A DNA stretch of 40,119 bases from Dyadobacter sp. CY356 (GCF_021440195.1 NZ_JAJTSZ010000015.1:1-40119), one strand, 5' to 3'. Shown: positions 24,855-33,831, counted from the stretch's first letter. Made by a program: numbers and translations. Notes: generated from the sequence alone by a model not told the origin.

Positions 24855-26630
24855 TTAAAAATCTACATCCAATCCCAAAGCTTGTTTTAACTGCAACAAA
24901 TAAGGATTTTTCTCCGCCATATAATTGAATTTTTCTGCTGGCGTATAAGGCAAACGATTTACTTCATGTGGCGCCACCCGCGCATTTATTTCCAGTCTCG
25001 GGGCATTAAATCTGCTTTTCAGATATCCAAGCAAGTCATAGCGCATTCCCTGCAAGGCATCCATTTGCGGATCATTATCCAGTGCAATCTGAATGGTGAA
25101 ATCGACCAGTTCAACGGCTCTGTTCAATGCAATTCCTTCCGTTGTTGAATCTTTTGTTTTCCTTCTGTTCTCTGCAAATTCATGCCAAACCTGCTGTAAA
25201 TTTTCCAGCGTCAGTTCCAGAAGTTCTTTTGGAGGTGTTGCGGTCGAAACTTCATTGGATGGAACTGTAACTTCTTTAGCCGCTCCGTTTTGAGAGCTTG
25301 GATCTTGCGGGGTAAGCTGCGTTGTACTTCTAAGTTTCGACGGTCTTGCTGTCGCCGGACTTATTGGCTGTTGTAAGCTGGGTGCGATATGGCTGTTGGA
25401 GTTCGAAACCTCCTGTGACCGGTTTTCATAAACCGGCGTTGGTTCTTTTACTTCGTTATTACTTACAGATTGTTGAGGCTCAACTTTTTTTTTTGCCGCT
25501 TCATCAGCGGCAGCAAGAGAATGAAGTTGAAGTATATTGGGGAGATTAGCCAGTTTCATCAGGCAAAGCTCCACATGTAACCGCTGGTTTTTAGCAGCTT
25601 TGTAATTGATATCACACTGACTGGCAACACTTAATGCAGAAAGCAAAAAGCTCATATCTGCATCTCTGGACTGATCAACATATTTTCGCTCGGCAGATTC
25701 TGAAACCTGTAAAAGAGAAACCGTTGCAGGATCTTTACAGACCAGAAGATTCCTGAAATGTTCAAGCAAGCCGACAATAAACAAATGTCCGTCAAATCCT
25801 TTTCTTAATATTTCATCAAACAAAACCAGAGAACGTGCTACACTTGCAGCGGTCAAAGCGTCTGTAATTTTGAAATAATAATCGTAATCCAGAATGTGCA
25901 GATTTTCTAAAACGGCTGCATAAGTCAAATGATTATCGGTTGAAAAGGTAACATTCAAATCAAACATCGAAAGTGCATCACGCAAACCTCCATCCGCTTT
26001 CTGGCCGATCAGTTCGAGTGCTTCTTTTTCTGTTACAATGCCTTCTTTTTTTGCGATATCAGCGAGGTGATATGCAATGTCTTTTGGCTGGATACGGTTG
26101 AAATCAAAAATCTGGCAACGGGATAAAATCGTTGGCAGGATTTTATGTTTTTCGGTAGTAGCCAAAATGAAAATGGCATATCCGGGCGGTTCTTCCAATG
26201 TTTTCAAAAAGGCATTAAAAGCAGCCTGCGAAAGCATGTGAACCTCATCAATGATGTAGATTTTATATTTCCCCGTCTGAGGCGGATAGCGAACCTGATC
26301 GATCAGGTTACGGATATCTTCCACAGAGTTATTGGAAGCAGCATCCAGTTCGTGGATGTTGAAAGATGCATTGTTTTGAAAACTGATACAGGATTCACAT
26401 TCACCGCATGCTTCCACATCATCGCCAAGATTCTGACAGTTAATCGTTTTGGCAAGAATACGGGCACAAGTCGTCTTGCCAACACCACGCGGACCGCAAA
26501 ACAAGAATGCCTGTGCGAGGTGATTGGTACGAATTGCATTTTTAAGCGTAGTCGTGATATGTGATTGGCCAACTACCGAGTCGAAAGTGACCGGGCGATA
26601 CTTTCTGGCCGAAACAACGAAATGATCCAT
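24855..26630 (-). CDS. dnaX: DNA polymerase III gamma/tau subunit
   Basis: The clamp-loader ATPase subunit loads the sliding clamp at replication forks. The 591-residue protein has Walker A GPRGVGKT (46-53) and a zinc module of Cys65, Cys75, Cys78 and Cys81. The Walker B DEVH (128-131), sensor-1 ATT (157-159) and SRC motif (170-172) follow in order. A Gln/Ser/Pro-rich linker (about 375-455) then leads to the tau C-terminal domain. I see no strong programmed frameshift signal, so a separate gamma form is not indicated. The GH16 gene lies upstream on the same strand. Confidence 0.94.
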   Translation of the reverse strand: MDHFVVSARKYRPVTFDSVVGQSHITTTLKNAIRTNHLAQAFLFCGPRGVGKTTCARILAKTINCQNLGDDVEACGECESCISFQNNASFNIHELDAASNNSVEDIRNLIDQVRYPPQTGKYKIYIIDEVHMLSQAAFNAFLKTLEEPPGYAIFILATTEKHKILPTILSRCQIFDFNRIQPKDIAYHLADIAKKEGIVTEKEALELIGQKADGGLRDALSMFDLNVTFSTDNHLTYAAVLENLHILDYDYYFKITDALTAASVARSLVLFDEILRKGFDGHLFIVGLLEHFRNLLVCKDPATVSLLQVSESAERKYVDQSRDADMSFLLSALSVASQCDINYKAAKNQRLHVELCLMKLANLPNILQLHSLAAADEAAKKKVEPQQSVSNNEVKEPTPVYENRSQEVSNSNSHIAPSLQQPISPATARPSKLRSTTQLTPQDPSSQNGAAKEVTVPSNEVSTATPPKELLELTLENLQQVWHEFAENRRKTKDSTTEGIALNRAVELVDFTIQIALDNDPQMDALQGMRYDLLGYLKSRFNAPRLEINARVAPHEVNRLPYTPAEKFNYMAEKNPYLLQLKQALGLDVDF

Positions 26631-26665
26631 GTGTGCAAGTTAGCTCCGTGAGCCGGAATTTCAAA

Positions 26666-27520
26666 TTACTTTTTCTCAACCAACGGGTAGACACGGACAT
26701 AATCAACTTCCATTTTCTGAGGGAAAATGCTGTCATCCACACCTTTCTGTCCGCCCCAGTCGCCGCCAACAGCCATATTTAAAATTAAATGAAAAGGTTT
26801 GTCGTACGGCCATTGCTCCCAGGTATAGCCTGATTCTTTATTAAACCTGAAATAGTCTTTTCCGTCAATGCCGATTGACACGTATGTTGGAGTCCATTCA
26901 CACGTGTAGATATGAAAAGCGGTTGAGGCGTCCGTAAGTAAAGTATCGCCGCCCTTATTCGTTTTCAAAACGTGGTTAAATGCTTTGGTGTGTATGTTTC
27001 CGTGAATATGATTCTGGTCAAAACCGACGTGTTCCATAATGTCAATTTCGCCATTATCCGGCCAGCCTTTATTGCCATAATTTTGTTGGGAAAAAAGCAT
27101 CCAGATTGCAGGCCAGGTTCCGCGTCCTTGCGGAAGTTTGGCACGGATTTCAAATTTCCCATATAAAAAATCTCCTTTGCCTTTTGTTACCAACCGTGCT
27201 GAACTGTAATTCTGTTTGCCTGATGTTTCTTTTCTGGCCTCAATAATAAGATTGCCATTTTCAACACGGGCATTTTCTGATTTGTCAGTATAGTTTTCCA
27301 ATTCATGATTTCCCCATCCATCGCCGCCTAAATCATAACTCCATTTTTTCACATCTGGTTTTCCTGAATAATTAAATTCATCCTGCCAGATTGGTGTCGA
27401 TCCAAACTCGTATTTCGCCGGTGGAGGTTGCGAAGGTGGAGTTTGGGATTGCGAGCAATTCGAAATAATGATAAGGCAAATAGAAAGAAGAAATAATTTT
27501 CCAGAAAAAAATTTTTGCAT
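26666..27520 (-). CDS. Secreted glycoside hydrolase family 16 (beta-glucanase-like)
   Basis: The 284-residue protein has a lipoprotein-like signal peptide (about 1-22; IISNC, Cys22) and a Pro-rich linker. A GH16 jelly-roll follows with the catalytic motif ExDxxE as Glu158, Asp160 and Glu163 (NGEIDIMEHVG). WPAIWMLF before it and YTCEWTPTYVSIGIDG after it are typical of laminarinase/licheninase types. It would cut beta-1,3 or mixed-linkage glucans outside the cell. The two 46-codon genes lie directly upstream on the same strand with gaps of one and two bases, so all three probably share one transcript. Confidence 0.92.
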   Translation of the reverse strand: MQKFFSGKLFLLSICLIIISNCSQSQTPPSQPPPAKYEFGSTPIWQDEFNYSGKPDVKKWSYDLGGDGWGNHELENYTDKSENARVENGNLIIEARKETSGKQNYSSARLVTKGKGDFLYGKFEIRAKLPQGRGTWPAIWMLFSQQNYGNKGWPDNGEIDIMEHVGFDQNHIHGNIHTKAFNHVLKTNKGGDTLLTDASTAFHIYTCEWTPTYVSIGIDGKDYFRFNKESGYTWEQWPYDKPFHLILNMAVGGDWGGQKGVDDSIFPQKMEVDYVRVYPLVEKK

Positions 27521-27522
27521 AG

Positions 27523-27663
27523 CTAAACTTTGTTTTTAGTGCGTCTGTTTATTAGTCCGGATAAATCCATCTTTTTTAAAACAGCATTGACTTCGTCCAG
27601 TTTCTTTTGAACAATTTGTTCTCCGGTAAGTTTCTTTACAGACTCGCTTTTCTTAGTTTCCAT
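27523..27663 (-). CDS. 46-codon hypothetical protein, second of a paralogous pair
   Basis: Too short for ordinary gene calling, this frame encodes 46 residues (METKKSESVKKLTGEQIVQK...). It shares with its upstream neighbour the pattern KLTGEQIVxKKLxExNxxLKxxDLSxLxxR. Its ATG lies one base after the neighbour's TGA, and its stop lies two bases before the GH16 ATG. Two similar frames of equal length in tandem, tightly packed before a real gene, argue that it is coded. It is charged and probably helical, with no signal peptide. The function is unknown. Confidence 0.65.
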   Translation of the reverse strand: METKKSESVKKLTGEQIVQKKLDEVNAVLKKMDLSGLINRRTKNKV

Positions 27664-27664
27664 A

Positions 27665-27805
27665 TCATTCCCGATTAGCATTTTGTCTTTTTGGTAATTT
27701 AGAAAGATCTACATCTTTTAACAATTCATTCATTTCCTTCAATTTCTTATTAACGATTTGCTCGCCGGTTAATTTGACCGGAATATCTCTTTTAATTTTT
27801 GCCAT
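27665..27805 (-). CDS. 46-codon hypothetical protein, first of a paralogous pair
   Basis: This frame (MAKIKRDIPVKLTGEQIVNK...) is a paralogue of the next gene and has the same length. It differs mainly at the ends; the core KLTGEQIV-KKL-E-N--LK--DLS-L--R is shared, and the third-position changes between the copies suggest selection on the protein (by eye). It heads the small-protein, small-protein, GH16 run. The palindromic repeat array starts just upstream, so its promoter must lie in or next to the array. Confidence 0.65.
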   Translation of the reverse strand: MAKIKRDIPVKLTGEQIVNKKLKEMNELLKDVDLSKLPKRQNANRE

Positions 27806-27829
27806 GCTTACTTAAAAGATATTAGATGA

Positions 27830-29124
27830 AATCAAATATTGAAATGATATTCAGATAAATAGCTCCTGTGGAGCTTCCTGTTTATAGCAAGGTAATTTAA
27901 GATTTATTTTTCTGGCTCCATAGGAGCCGTCTAAGATTTCCAGGAAACTCCTAAGGAGTTAGGGAAGTATCTGGAAATTAATATTTTTCTATAAACGGGA
28001 TGCTCCGAAGGAGCGTGTTGATCTCGTAGAGCAAAACAAAATAAGGTAAATCGAATATTGATATAATAATCAGAATAAATAGCTCCTGTGGAGCTTCCTG
28101 TTTATAGCAAGGTAATTTAAGATTTATTTTTCTGGCTCCATAGGAGCCGCCTAAGATTTCCAGGAAACTCCTAAGGAGTTAGGGAAGTAGCTGGAAATTA
28201 ATATTTTTCTATAAACAGGATGCTCCGAAGGAGCGCGTTGATCTCGTAGAGCAAAACAAAATAAGGTAAATCGAATATTGATATAATAATCAGAATAAAT
28301 AGCTCCTGTGGAGCTTCCTGTTTATAGGAAGGTAATTTAAGATTTATTTTTCTGGCTCCATAGGAGCCGCCTAAGATTTCCAGGAAACCTCCTAAGGAGT
28401 TAGGGAGGTAGCTGGAAATTAATATTTTTCTATAAACAGGATGCTCCGAAGGAGCGTGTTGATCTCGTAGAGCAAAACAAAATAAGGTAAATCGAATATT
28501 GATATAATAATCAGAATAAATAGCTCCTGTGGAGCTTCCTGTTTATAGCAAGGTAATTTAAGATTTATTCTTGTGGCTCCATAGGAGCCGCCTAAGATTT
28601 CCAGGAAACTCCCAAGGAGATAGGGAAGTAGCTGGAATCAATATTTTTCTATAAACAGGATGCTCCGAAAGAGCGTGTTGATCTCGTAAAGCAAAACAAG
28701 GTAAATCGAATATTGATATAATAATCAGAATAAATAGCTCCTGTGGAGCTTCCTGTTTATAGCAAGGTAATTTAAGATTTATTTTTCTGGCTCCATAGGA
28801 GCCGCCTAAGATTTCCAGGAAACTCCCAAGGAGATAGGGAAGTAGCTGGAAATTAATATTTTTCTATAAACGAGATGCTCCGAAGGAGCGCGTTGATCTC
28901 GTAAAGCAAAACAAGGTAAATCGAATATTGATATAATAATCAGAATAAACAGCTCCTGTGGAGCTTCCTGTTTATAGCAAGGTAATTTAAGATTTATTTT
29001 TCTGGCTCCATAGGAGCCGCCTAAGATTTTCAGGAAACTCCTAAGGAGTTAGGGAAGTAGCTGGAAATTAATATTTTTCTATAAACAGGATGCTCCGAAG
29101 GAGCGCGTTGAGGTCGTAAAACAA
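27830..29124. repeat. Six tandem 214-221 bp repeats made of nested palindromes
   Basis: Units start (at AGCTCC) at 27861, 28081, 28301, 28522, 28736 and 28951. Each holds four hairpins with a CTCC-NNN-GGAG core: AGCTCCTGTGGAGCT, GGCTCCATAGGAGCC, AACTCCTAAGGAGTT and GCTCCGAAGGAGC. In unit 1 they lie at 27861-27875, 27914-27928, 27946-27960 and 28002-28014. A larger inverted repeat encloses the unit: TCCTGTTTATAG (27876-27887) against CTATAAACAGGA (unit 1 has one change), and TTTCCAG against CTGGAAA inside it. Units 4 and 5 are five to six bases shorter and share CTCCCAAGGAGAT, which shows recent duplication among units. No Cas gene or transposase is nearby. Confidence 0.95.
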
Positions 29125-29328
29125 AATCTTCGTAAGCAAATTTACCTATTCATTCAATTGCGATAAATTCAGTAATGTTATTCATAGCCGATAGTGGCGT
29201 TCCATTCCAGAAAGCCCACATTCAATTATTCTCTCATTCACCAATTCAATCATTATTCTTCAATTGTGTGTATATTTTTCAAATTTAACGTTTATATATT
29301 AATTATTGAAATCCTCTTCCTCAGGTTG

Positions 29329-29362
29329 TTTGTGCCGGACTGATCAAATATTTGTAATTTTG
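29329..29362 (+). promoter_or_regulatory. Promoter of the GSCFA gene
   Basis: TTTG (29329-29332) and TAATTTTG (29355-29362), 22 bases apart, match the Bacteroidota -33/-7 pattern. Transcription would start near 29369. That is after the upstream in-frame ATG at 29364, which is why the start at 29385 is preferred. Confidence 0.65.
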
Positions 29363-29384
29363 CATGCCCCATAATACAGACCGA

Positions 29385-30389
29385 ATGAATCAATTAAAAC
29401 TTACCACAGAACTCAACGTAATACCTTCAGAATGGAAAATAAGTCATCAATCTAAAATAGCGACCATCGGCTCCTGCTTTGCTGATGTGTTGGGAAATCA
29501 GCTTTCCGGGAATAAATTTCCGGTTTTAAATAATCCATTTGGAACCGTTTTTAACCCGCTGGCCATTGCAAAACTTCTTGATCTGTCGCTGGATGGCAAG
29601 CCGCCGCATGCAGCACTTTATCATCAAAACAGTGACATGATCTGGTTACATCATGATTTCCATTCTTCGCTCTGGTCTGAAAGCCGGGTAGGTCTGGAAG
29701 AAAAACTGATTGAAAAACAAAAGCAGGTTAATCAGTTTCTAAGGAATGCAGATGTGCTTGTGATTACGCTCGGAACAGCCTTTGCTTATCGTCACAGAGC
29801 AACCAATGTGTTGGTAGGAAATTGTCACAAAGTGCCGGCTGATCATTTTGTTAAGGAATTGCTGCATTTAGATCAGGTTACTATCGGATTGGAACATCTT
29901 CTTTTTAAATTACAATCAATAAAAAGAGATTTGAAAATTATACTGACGGTCAGTCCGGTTCGTCATACAAAGGATACGCTTCCTCTAAATCAGGTTAGTA
30001 AATCGACTTTACGCCTGGTTTGCCACCGTTTGTCTGAGAAGTTCAAACAGGTTAATTATTTTCCTGCCTATGAGATTATGATAGATGAATTACGTGATTA
30101 CCGTTTCTACAAACCCGATCTTATTCATCCTAATAGCATAGCGGAAGATCATATCTTTCGTATTTTTGCGGAAAGTTTCATTGATAAACCGGCATTGGAA
30201 TTTATGAAAAACTGGGAAGGGGTTCAAAAGATGTTGAATCATAACACCCAGCATGGGTTCACGCCAAGTCATCTGGCATTATTAAATACACTGCAAAACA
30301 GATTAAGCGATTTGGCAGATCAGGTTGATCTGTCTTTTGAATTGATAGAAATAAATCGAAGAATTCGTGAATTTCCAACGAATTCTTAA
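29385..30389 (+). CDS. GSCFA family protein
   Basis: The product (334 residues from this start) carries the GSCFA motif itself (IATIGSCFADVLGNQL). NPFGTVFNPLAI follows and then a SGNH-hydrolase-like segment VLVITLGTAFAY. The family is taken as an SGNH/GDSL-like esterase fold; substrates are not defined. ILTVSPVRHTKDTLPLNQVSKSTLRLV and FYKPDLIHPNSIAEDHIF (Asp and His of the triad) fit that fold. An upstream ATG at 29364 is in frame but would precede the predicted transcription start. The gene stands between the repeat array and mrp. Confidence 0.85.
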   Translation: MNQLKLTTELNVIPSEWKISHQSKIATIGSCFADVLGNQLSGNKFPVLNNPFGTVFNPLAIAKLLDLSLDGKPPHAALYHQNSDMIWLHHDFHSSLWSESRVGLEEKLIEKQKQVNQFLRNADVLVITLGTAFAYRHRATNVLVGNCHKVPADHFVKELLHLDQVTIGLEHLLFKLQSIKRDLKIILTVSPVRHTKDTLPLNQVSKSTLRLVCHRLSEKFKQVNYFPAYEIMIDELRDYRFYKPDLIHPNSIAEDHIFRIFAESFIDKPALEFMKNWEGVQKMLNHNTQHGFTPSHLALLNTLQNRLSDLADQVDLSFELIEINRRIREFPTNS

Positions 30390-30505
30390 ACTCATTCCGG
30401 GTAAATCTTGTTCAGTAAGATCAGGCGAAATATATAAAATCAAGATTTTGAGATAAATCTCAGGACATATCCAGTACGCTGCGGTTTCCGGGCGAAATTA
30501 TTACG

Positions 30506-31615
30506 ATGGGCGAATTTACAATCAATAAGGAAAAAGTATTACAAGCTTTGGGTACCGTTCAGGAGCCGGATCTAAAACAGGATCTGGTAACGCTGAACAT
30601 GATTCAGGACATTGAGATTGGTGTGAACCAGGTGAAATTTACGGTTGTTTTAACCACACCTGCCTGCCCTTTGAAAGAACTGATCAAGAGAATGTGTGTT
30701 GAAGCAATTCATACACATTTGAATCCGGATGTTGAGGTCATTATTAATTTAACTTCGAACGTTACGAGTATCAGGCCATTGGGCGCAGCACTGATTCCGG
30801 GTGTTAAAAATGTGATTGCTATTTCTTCCGGAAAAGGCGGAGTTGGAAAATCAACGGTTACGGCCAATCTTGCCATGGCTTTGCATCGTTCGGGAGCTTC
30901 CGTCGGGATTATTGACGCTGATATTTCAGGCCCATCGATTCCGCTGATGTTTGGTGCTGAAAATATGCAGCCAACCATTACACCCAGAGACGGGAAAAAT
31001 TATATTAACCCGATCCGTCAGTATGGTATCAAAATGATTTCTATCGGATTTCTGACGCCTGCCGATAGTGCAGTAGTATGGCGCGGCCCGATGGCCAGTC
31101 AGGCATTGAAACAGTTTTTTGGAGATACGGACTGGGGTGATCTGGATTATCTTTTAATTGACCTTCCTCCGGGAACAAGCGATATTCACCTTACTTTGGT
31201 GCAAACCGTACCGGTTACCGGAGCGATTATCGTTACAACGCCACAAAAAGTCGCTTTGGCAGATGCCGTAAAAGGAATATCTATGTTCAGGCAGCCCCAG
31301 GTTAATGTGCCGATTTTAGGTGTTGTGGAAAATATGGCATGGTTTACACCGGCAGAACTTCCGGATAGCAAATACCATATTTTTGGAAAAGGCGGCGGTC
31401 AATCGCTGGCTGATAAATTTGACGTACCTTTGCTGGGTCAGATTCCTTTGGTACAGAGTATTCGTGAGGCAGGTGACGAAGGTCGCCCGGCTGTAATGGA
31501 TGTCAATCCGATTGTGAATGATGCTTTCCGCATTGCAGCAGAGGGTTTGGCACAACAAGTAGCCATTAGAAATGCAACGAAGGAGAAAACGAAAATGGTA
31601 GAAATTCAGGCTTGA
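30506..31615 (+). CDS. mrp: Mrp/NBP35-family iron-sulfur carrier ATPase
   Basis: The 369-residue protein has an N-terminal MIP18/DUF59 domain (about 8-85) and a P-loop ATPase with GKGGVGKS (109-116). Mrp proteins carry and hand over [4Fe-4S] clusters. The Cys-x-x-Cys pair that usually bridges a cluster in the dimer is absent here (ENMAWFTPAELPDSKYHIFG). I recall this as the form usual in Bacteroidota homologues, but have not checked it. The NifU-type gene follows 63 bases downstream, which supports a role in Fe-S maturation. Confidence 0.92.
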   Translation: MGEFTINKEKVLQALGTVQEPDLKQDLVTLNMIQDIEIGVNQVKFTVVLTTPACPLKELIKRMCVEAIHTHLNPDVEVIINLTSNVTSIRPLGAALIPGVKNVIAISSGKGGVGKSTVTANLAMALHRSGASVGIIDADISGPSIPLMFGAENMQPTITPRDGKNYINPIRQYGIKMISIGFLTPADSAVVWRGPMASQALKQFFGDTDWGDLDYLLIDLPPGTSDIHLTLVQTVPVTGAIIVTTPQKVALADAVKGISMFRQPQVNVPILGVVENMAWFTPAELPDSKYHIFGKGGGQSLADKFDVPLLGQIPLVQSIREAGDEGRPAVMDVNPIVNDAFRIAAEGLAQQVAIRNATKEKTKMVEIQA

Positions 31616-31678
31616 AACAAGAGCACTGTTTGACTTTATCAATAAAATCTTGCATATTACCGAATAGACTTTTTAATA

Positions 31679-31936
31679 ATGGATTCAAGAGAAAAAACAT
31701 TAGAATTAATTGAGCAGGCATTGGAAACTGTTCGTCCGTATTTACATGCAGATGGTGGTGACGTGAAGTTGGTAGAATTGACGGACGATCTTACGGTAAG
31801 GCTTGAATTGCAAGGCTCCTGCCAAAGCTGCCCGATGAGCGCAATGACTTTCCGTGCCGGTCTTGAAGAATCAATTCGTAAAGCAGTTCCGCATATTAAT
31901 CGTGTGGTTGCTTCAAATGTGCCTTCATTAGCATAA
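31679..31936 (+). CDS. NifU C-terminal domain protein (Fe-S scaffold)
   Basis: The 85-residue protein is a stand-alone Nfu domain with the cluster-binding motif Cys48-x-x-Cys51 (CQSCPMS) and the family stretch RPYLHADGGDVKLVEL. It would bind a [4Fe-4S] cluster at a dimer interface and pass it to target proteins. It is probably cotranscribed with mrp, and supplies the cysteines that Mrp lacks (inference). Two hairpins follow the gene. Confidence 0.92.
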   Translation: MDSREKTLELIEQALETVRPYLHADGGDVKLVELTDDLTVRLELQGSCQSCPMSAMTFRAGLEESIRKAVPHINRVVASNVPSLA

Positions 31937-31937
31937 T

Positions 31938-31993
31938 CGTTTGTCGTTCGCAGACAAACGCGGTTCAATTTGGCTGGAAGCAGCCAAATTGAA
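31938..31993 (+). terminator. Two consecutive hairpins after the NifU gene
   Basis: CGTTTGTC/GACAAACG (31938-31960, 7-base loop) is followed by TTCAATTTGGCTG/CAGCCAAATTGAA (31964-31993, tetraloop GAAG, perfect 13-bp stem). Neither has a strong T-run. They may act as a terminator pair or stabilise the mRNA end. Confidence 0.55.
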
Positions 31994-32088
31994 ATAAATC
32001 TTTCCTATGCACCATTGGTTGCAATTGATTCATTTTAAATACTCCCTATATTGCAGGTACGTTTTAAAATGCACTAATCAGCAATAAT

Positions 32089-33831
32089 ATGCGCATAGGA
32101 GTTTTTTTTGGAGGTCCCTCCCGCGAAAGGGAAATTTCATTTGCGGGTGGTAAAACCGCTTTCGAGTACTTGGATAAATCACTTTTTGAGCCGGTTCCCG
32201 TTTTCGTCGACAGCTTTGGTCGCTTTATAAAACTGGAACATTCTTTGATGTATGCAAAGGAAATCAGGGATTTCTACCCGGCAAAAGGTAATCAGACGGA
32301 CGATTTCAAAACTTATATAGAGTCATTTCCTGAAATGGCAAAGCAGCCGGTTTCACCAGAAATCGGTATTCTTTTATCACCAGACCAATTTAAAGATCAT
32401 TTTGATTTTGCATTTCTGGCCATGCACGGTCCTGATTGTGAGGATGGCGCTATCCAGGGTTTGCTGGAATGGTTTAAAATTCCTTACAGCGGCCCCGGCT
32501 TAATGGGTTCTGCGGTTGGAATTGATAAAATCCTGCAAAACGAAATGATCGCGCTCGTTAATAATCAGCAGAAAAAAAGCTGGACATTACGTTATGATCA
32601 ATGGATTCCGCGCGAATACTCCATCCTTTTTACAGTTCTAAAAAAACATCTTGGTTTACCTTTGGTAATAAAGGCACCGCATCAGGGTTCTTCTATTGGC
32701 GTTGCCATTGTGAAAGAGGATTCTCTGGAAGCTTTTGTGGCTGCTATCAATCAATGTTTTTTTCAGGTTGAACTGGAAAGTAAAACATGGAAAGCGCTTG
32801 ATGCTGCCGGGAAGAAAAATTATGTTCAGCGCATTGCCAATCTGGATGAGGGAATTGGATTTCCGGTTGTTGTGAACGGAGATAAAATCATTTATCATCC
32901 GGCAGATTTGCTTGAACAATTAAATAATATGTTCGTTGTTCAGGATGACGTTATCGTCCTGAGCAGTTCAAATGCAGAAGATCAGGTTTTGCTTGAAGAA
33001 TTTATAGATGGACAGGAATTCTCCTGTGGTTGTATTCAGTTTGACAATGGTAAACCACTTGCATTGCCTCCAAGTGAAGTGATTAAAATGGTTGACGTTT
33101 TTGATTTTAATGCCAAATACAAACCAGGCGCAAGCCGCAAAAGAATTCCGGTTGATACTACGCTTGAAAAAAACCAGGAAATCCAGAAAGTGATCGCCGA
33201 AGTTTTCCAACAACTCGGGATCACAGTTTGTGTTCGTATTGATGGGTTTCTGACACCGGATGGTACCATTTTACTGCATGATCCGAACACAATTCCGGGT
33301 ATGTCGCCGACTTCATTTATTTTTAAACAAATGGCTGAAATCGGATTGAGTGTCACACAAGCGTTAACTTATTTTATTCGTCAATCGATCAGGGAAAGAA
33401 TTCGCCTGGGAAAAGATACCTGGAATCTGAGACATTTGCTTGAAGGTCTGGATGAAAAAATCACGGCTGAGAAAAATGTTATCAAACCGGTGAAGGGAAT
33501 TCTTTTTGATGCCTCGGATGAGCACTATGCCTTGGCAAGACAAACCTATGGTAAATTGTTTGCGGAGGGAGTTTATAAACCGGTTCCTGTTTTTCACGGA
33601 ACGGATGGTAAATACTACCAGCTTCCAAATCCATTTATGTTTAAGGAATACATTGTGGATGTGGAAGGTTTGATTACCCAGGGAAGACATCCGCTTTTAA
33701 CCGAAACCGCAAAAAAGGCGAAGTCAATTACGGATTTTTTTGCAGGTGAAACAGACGATCAGATTCATGTTTTTGACAATGTAGAAGCCATAGAATTTAT
33801 TCGGGATTGGGTTGTCATTAAAATTGACTAA
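32089..33831 (+). CDS. D-alanine--D-alanine ligase homologue with extra C-terminal region
   Basis: The 580-residue protein is much longer than Ddl (about 310-370). The N-terminal domain starts RIGVFFGGPSREREISFAGG, with the Ser/Glu region of Ddl. The ATP-grasp part contains LPLVIKAPHQGSSIGVAIV (glycine loop), LLEEFIDGQEFSCG, RIDG and HDPNTIPGMSPTS. The usual metal ligands in the last two are Asp-Glu-Asn; here the Glu is Asp (HDPN). After about residue 466, KPVKGILFDASDEHYAL and VYKPVPVFHGTDGKYYQLPNPFMF resemble residues 2-58 (EPVPVFVDSFGRFIKLEHSLMY), an apparent internal duplication of the N-terminal fold. It may be a Bacteroidota peptidoglycan ligase or a ligase of another amino-acid pair. 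Confidence 0.85.
   Translation: MRIGVFFGGPSREREISFAGGKTAFEYLDKSLFEPVPVFVDSFGRFIKLEHSLMYAKEIRDFYPAKGNQTDDFKTYIESFPEMAKQPVSPEIGILLSPDQFKDHFDFAFLAMHGPDCEDGAIQGLLEWFKIPYSGPGLMGSAVGIDKILQNEMIALVNNQQKKSWTLRYDQWIPREYSILFTVLKKHLGLPLVIKAPHQGSSIGVAIVKEDSLEAFVAAINQCFFQVELESKTWKALDAAGKKNYVQRIANLDEGIGFPVVVNGDKIIYHPADLLEQLNNMFVVQDDVIVLSSSNAEDQVLLEEFIDGQEFSCGCIQFDNGKPLALPPSEVIKMVDVFDFNAKYKPGASRKRIPVDTTLEKNQEIQKVIAEVFQQLGITVCVRIDGFLTPDGTILLHDPNTIPGMSPTSFIFKQMAEIGLSVTQALTYFIRQSIRERIRLGKDTWNLRHLLEGLDEKITAEKNVIKPVKGILFDASDEHYALARQTYGKLFAEGVYKPVPVFHGTDGKYYQLPNPFMFKEYIVDVEGLITQGRHPLLTETAKKAKSITDFFAGETDDQIHVFDNVEAIEFIRDWVVIKID

Larger units (their letters stand above)
27806..29384. other. Long gene-free region holding the repeat array
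   Basis: About 1.5 kb without a gene. Nearly all of it is the six-unit palindromic repeat array (27830-29124). The remaining 240 bases on the right are AT-rich and hold the promoter of the GSCFA gene. No ORF of note is seen. Confidence 0.7.

Noticed and set aside
27830..29124. The repeat array as a CRISPR
   Set aside because: Units are 214-221 bp and almost wholly repeated, with no unique spacers of equal length and no cas genes.
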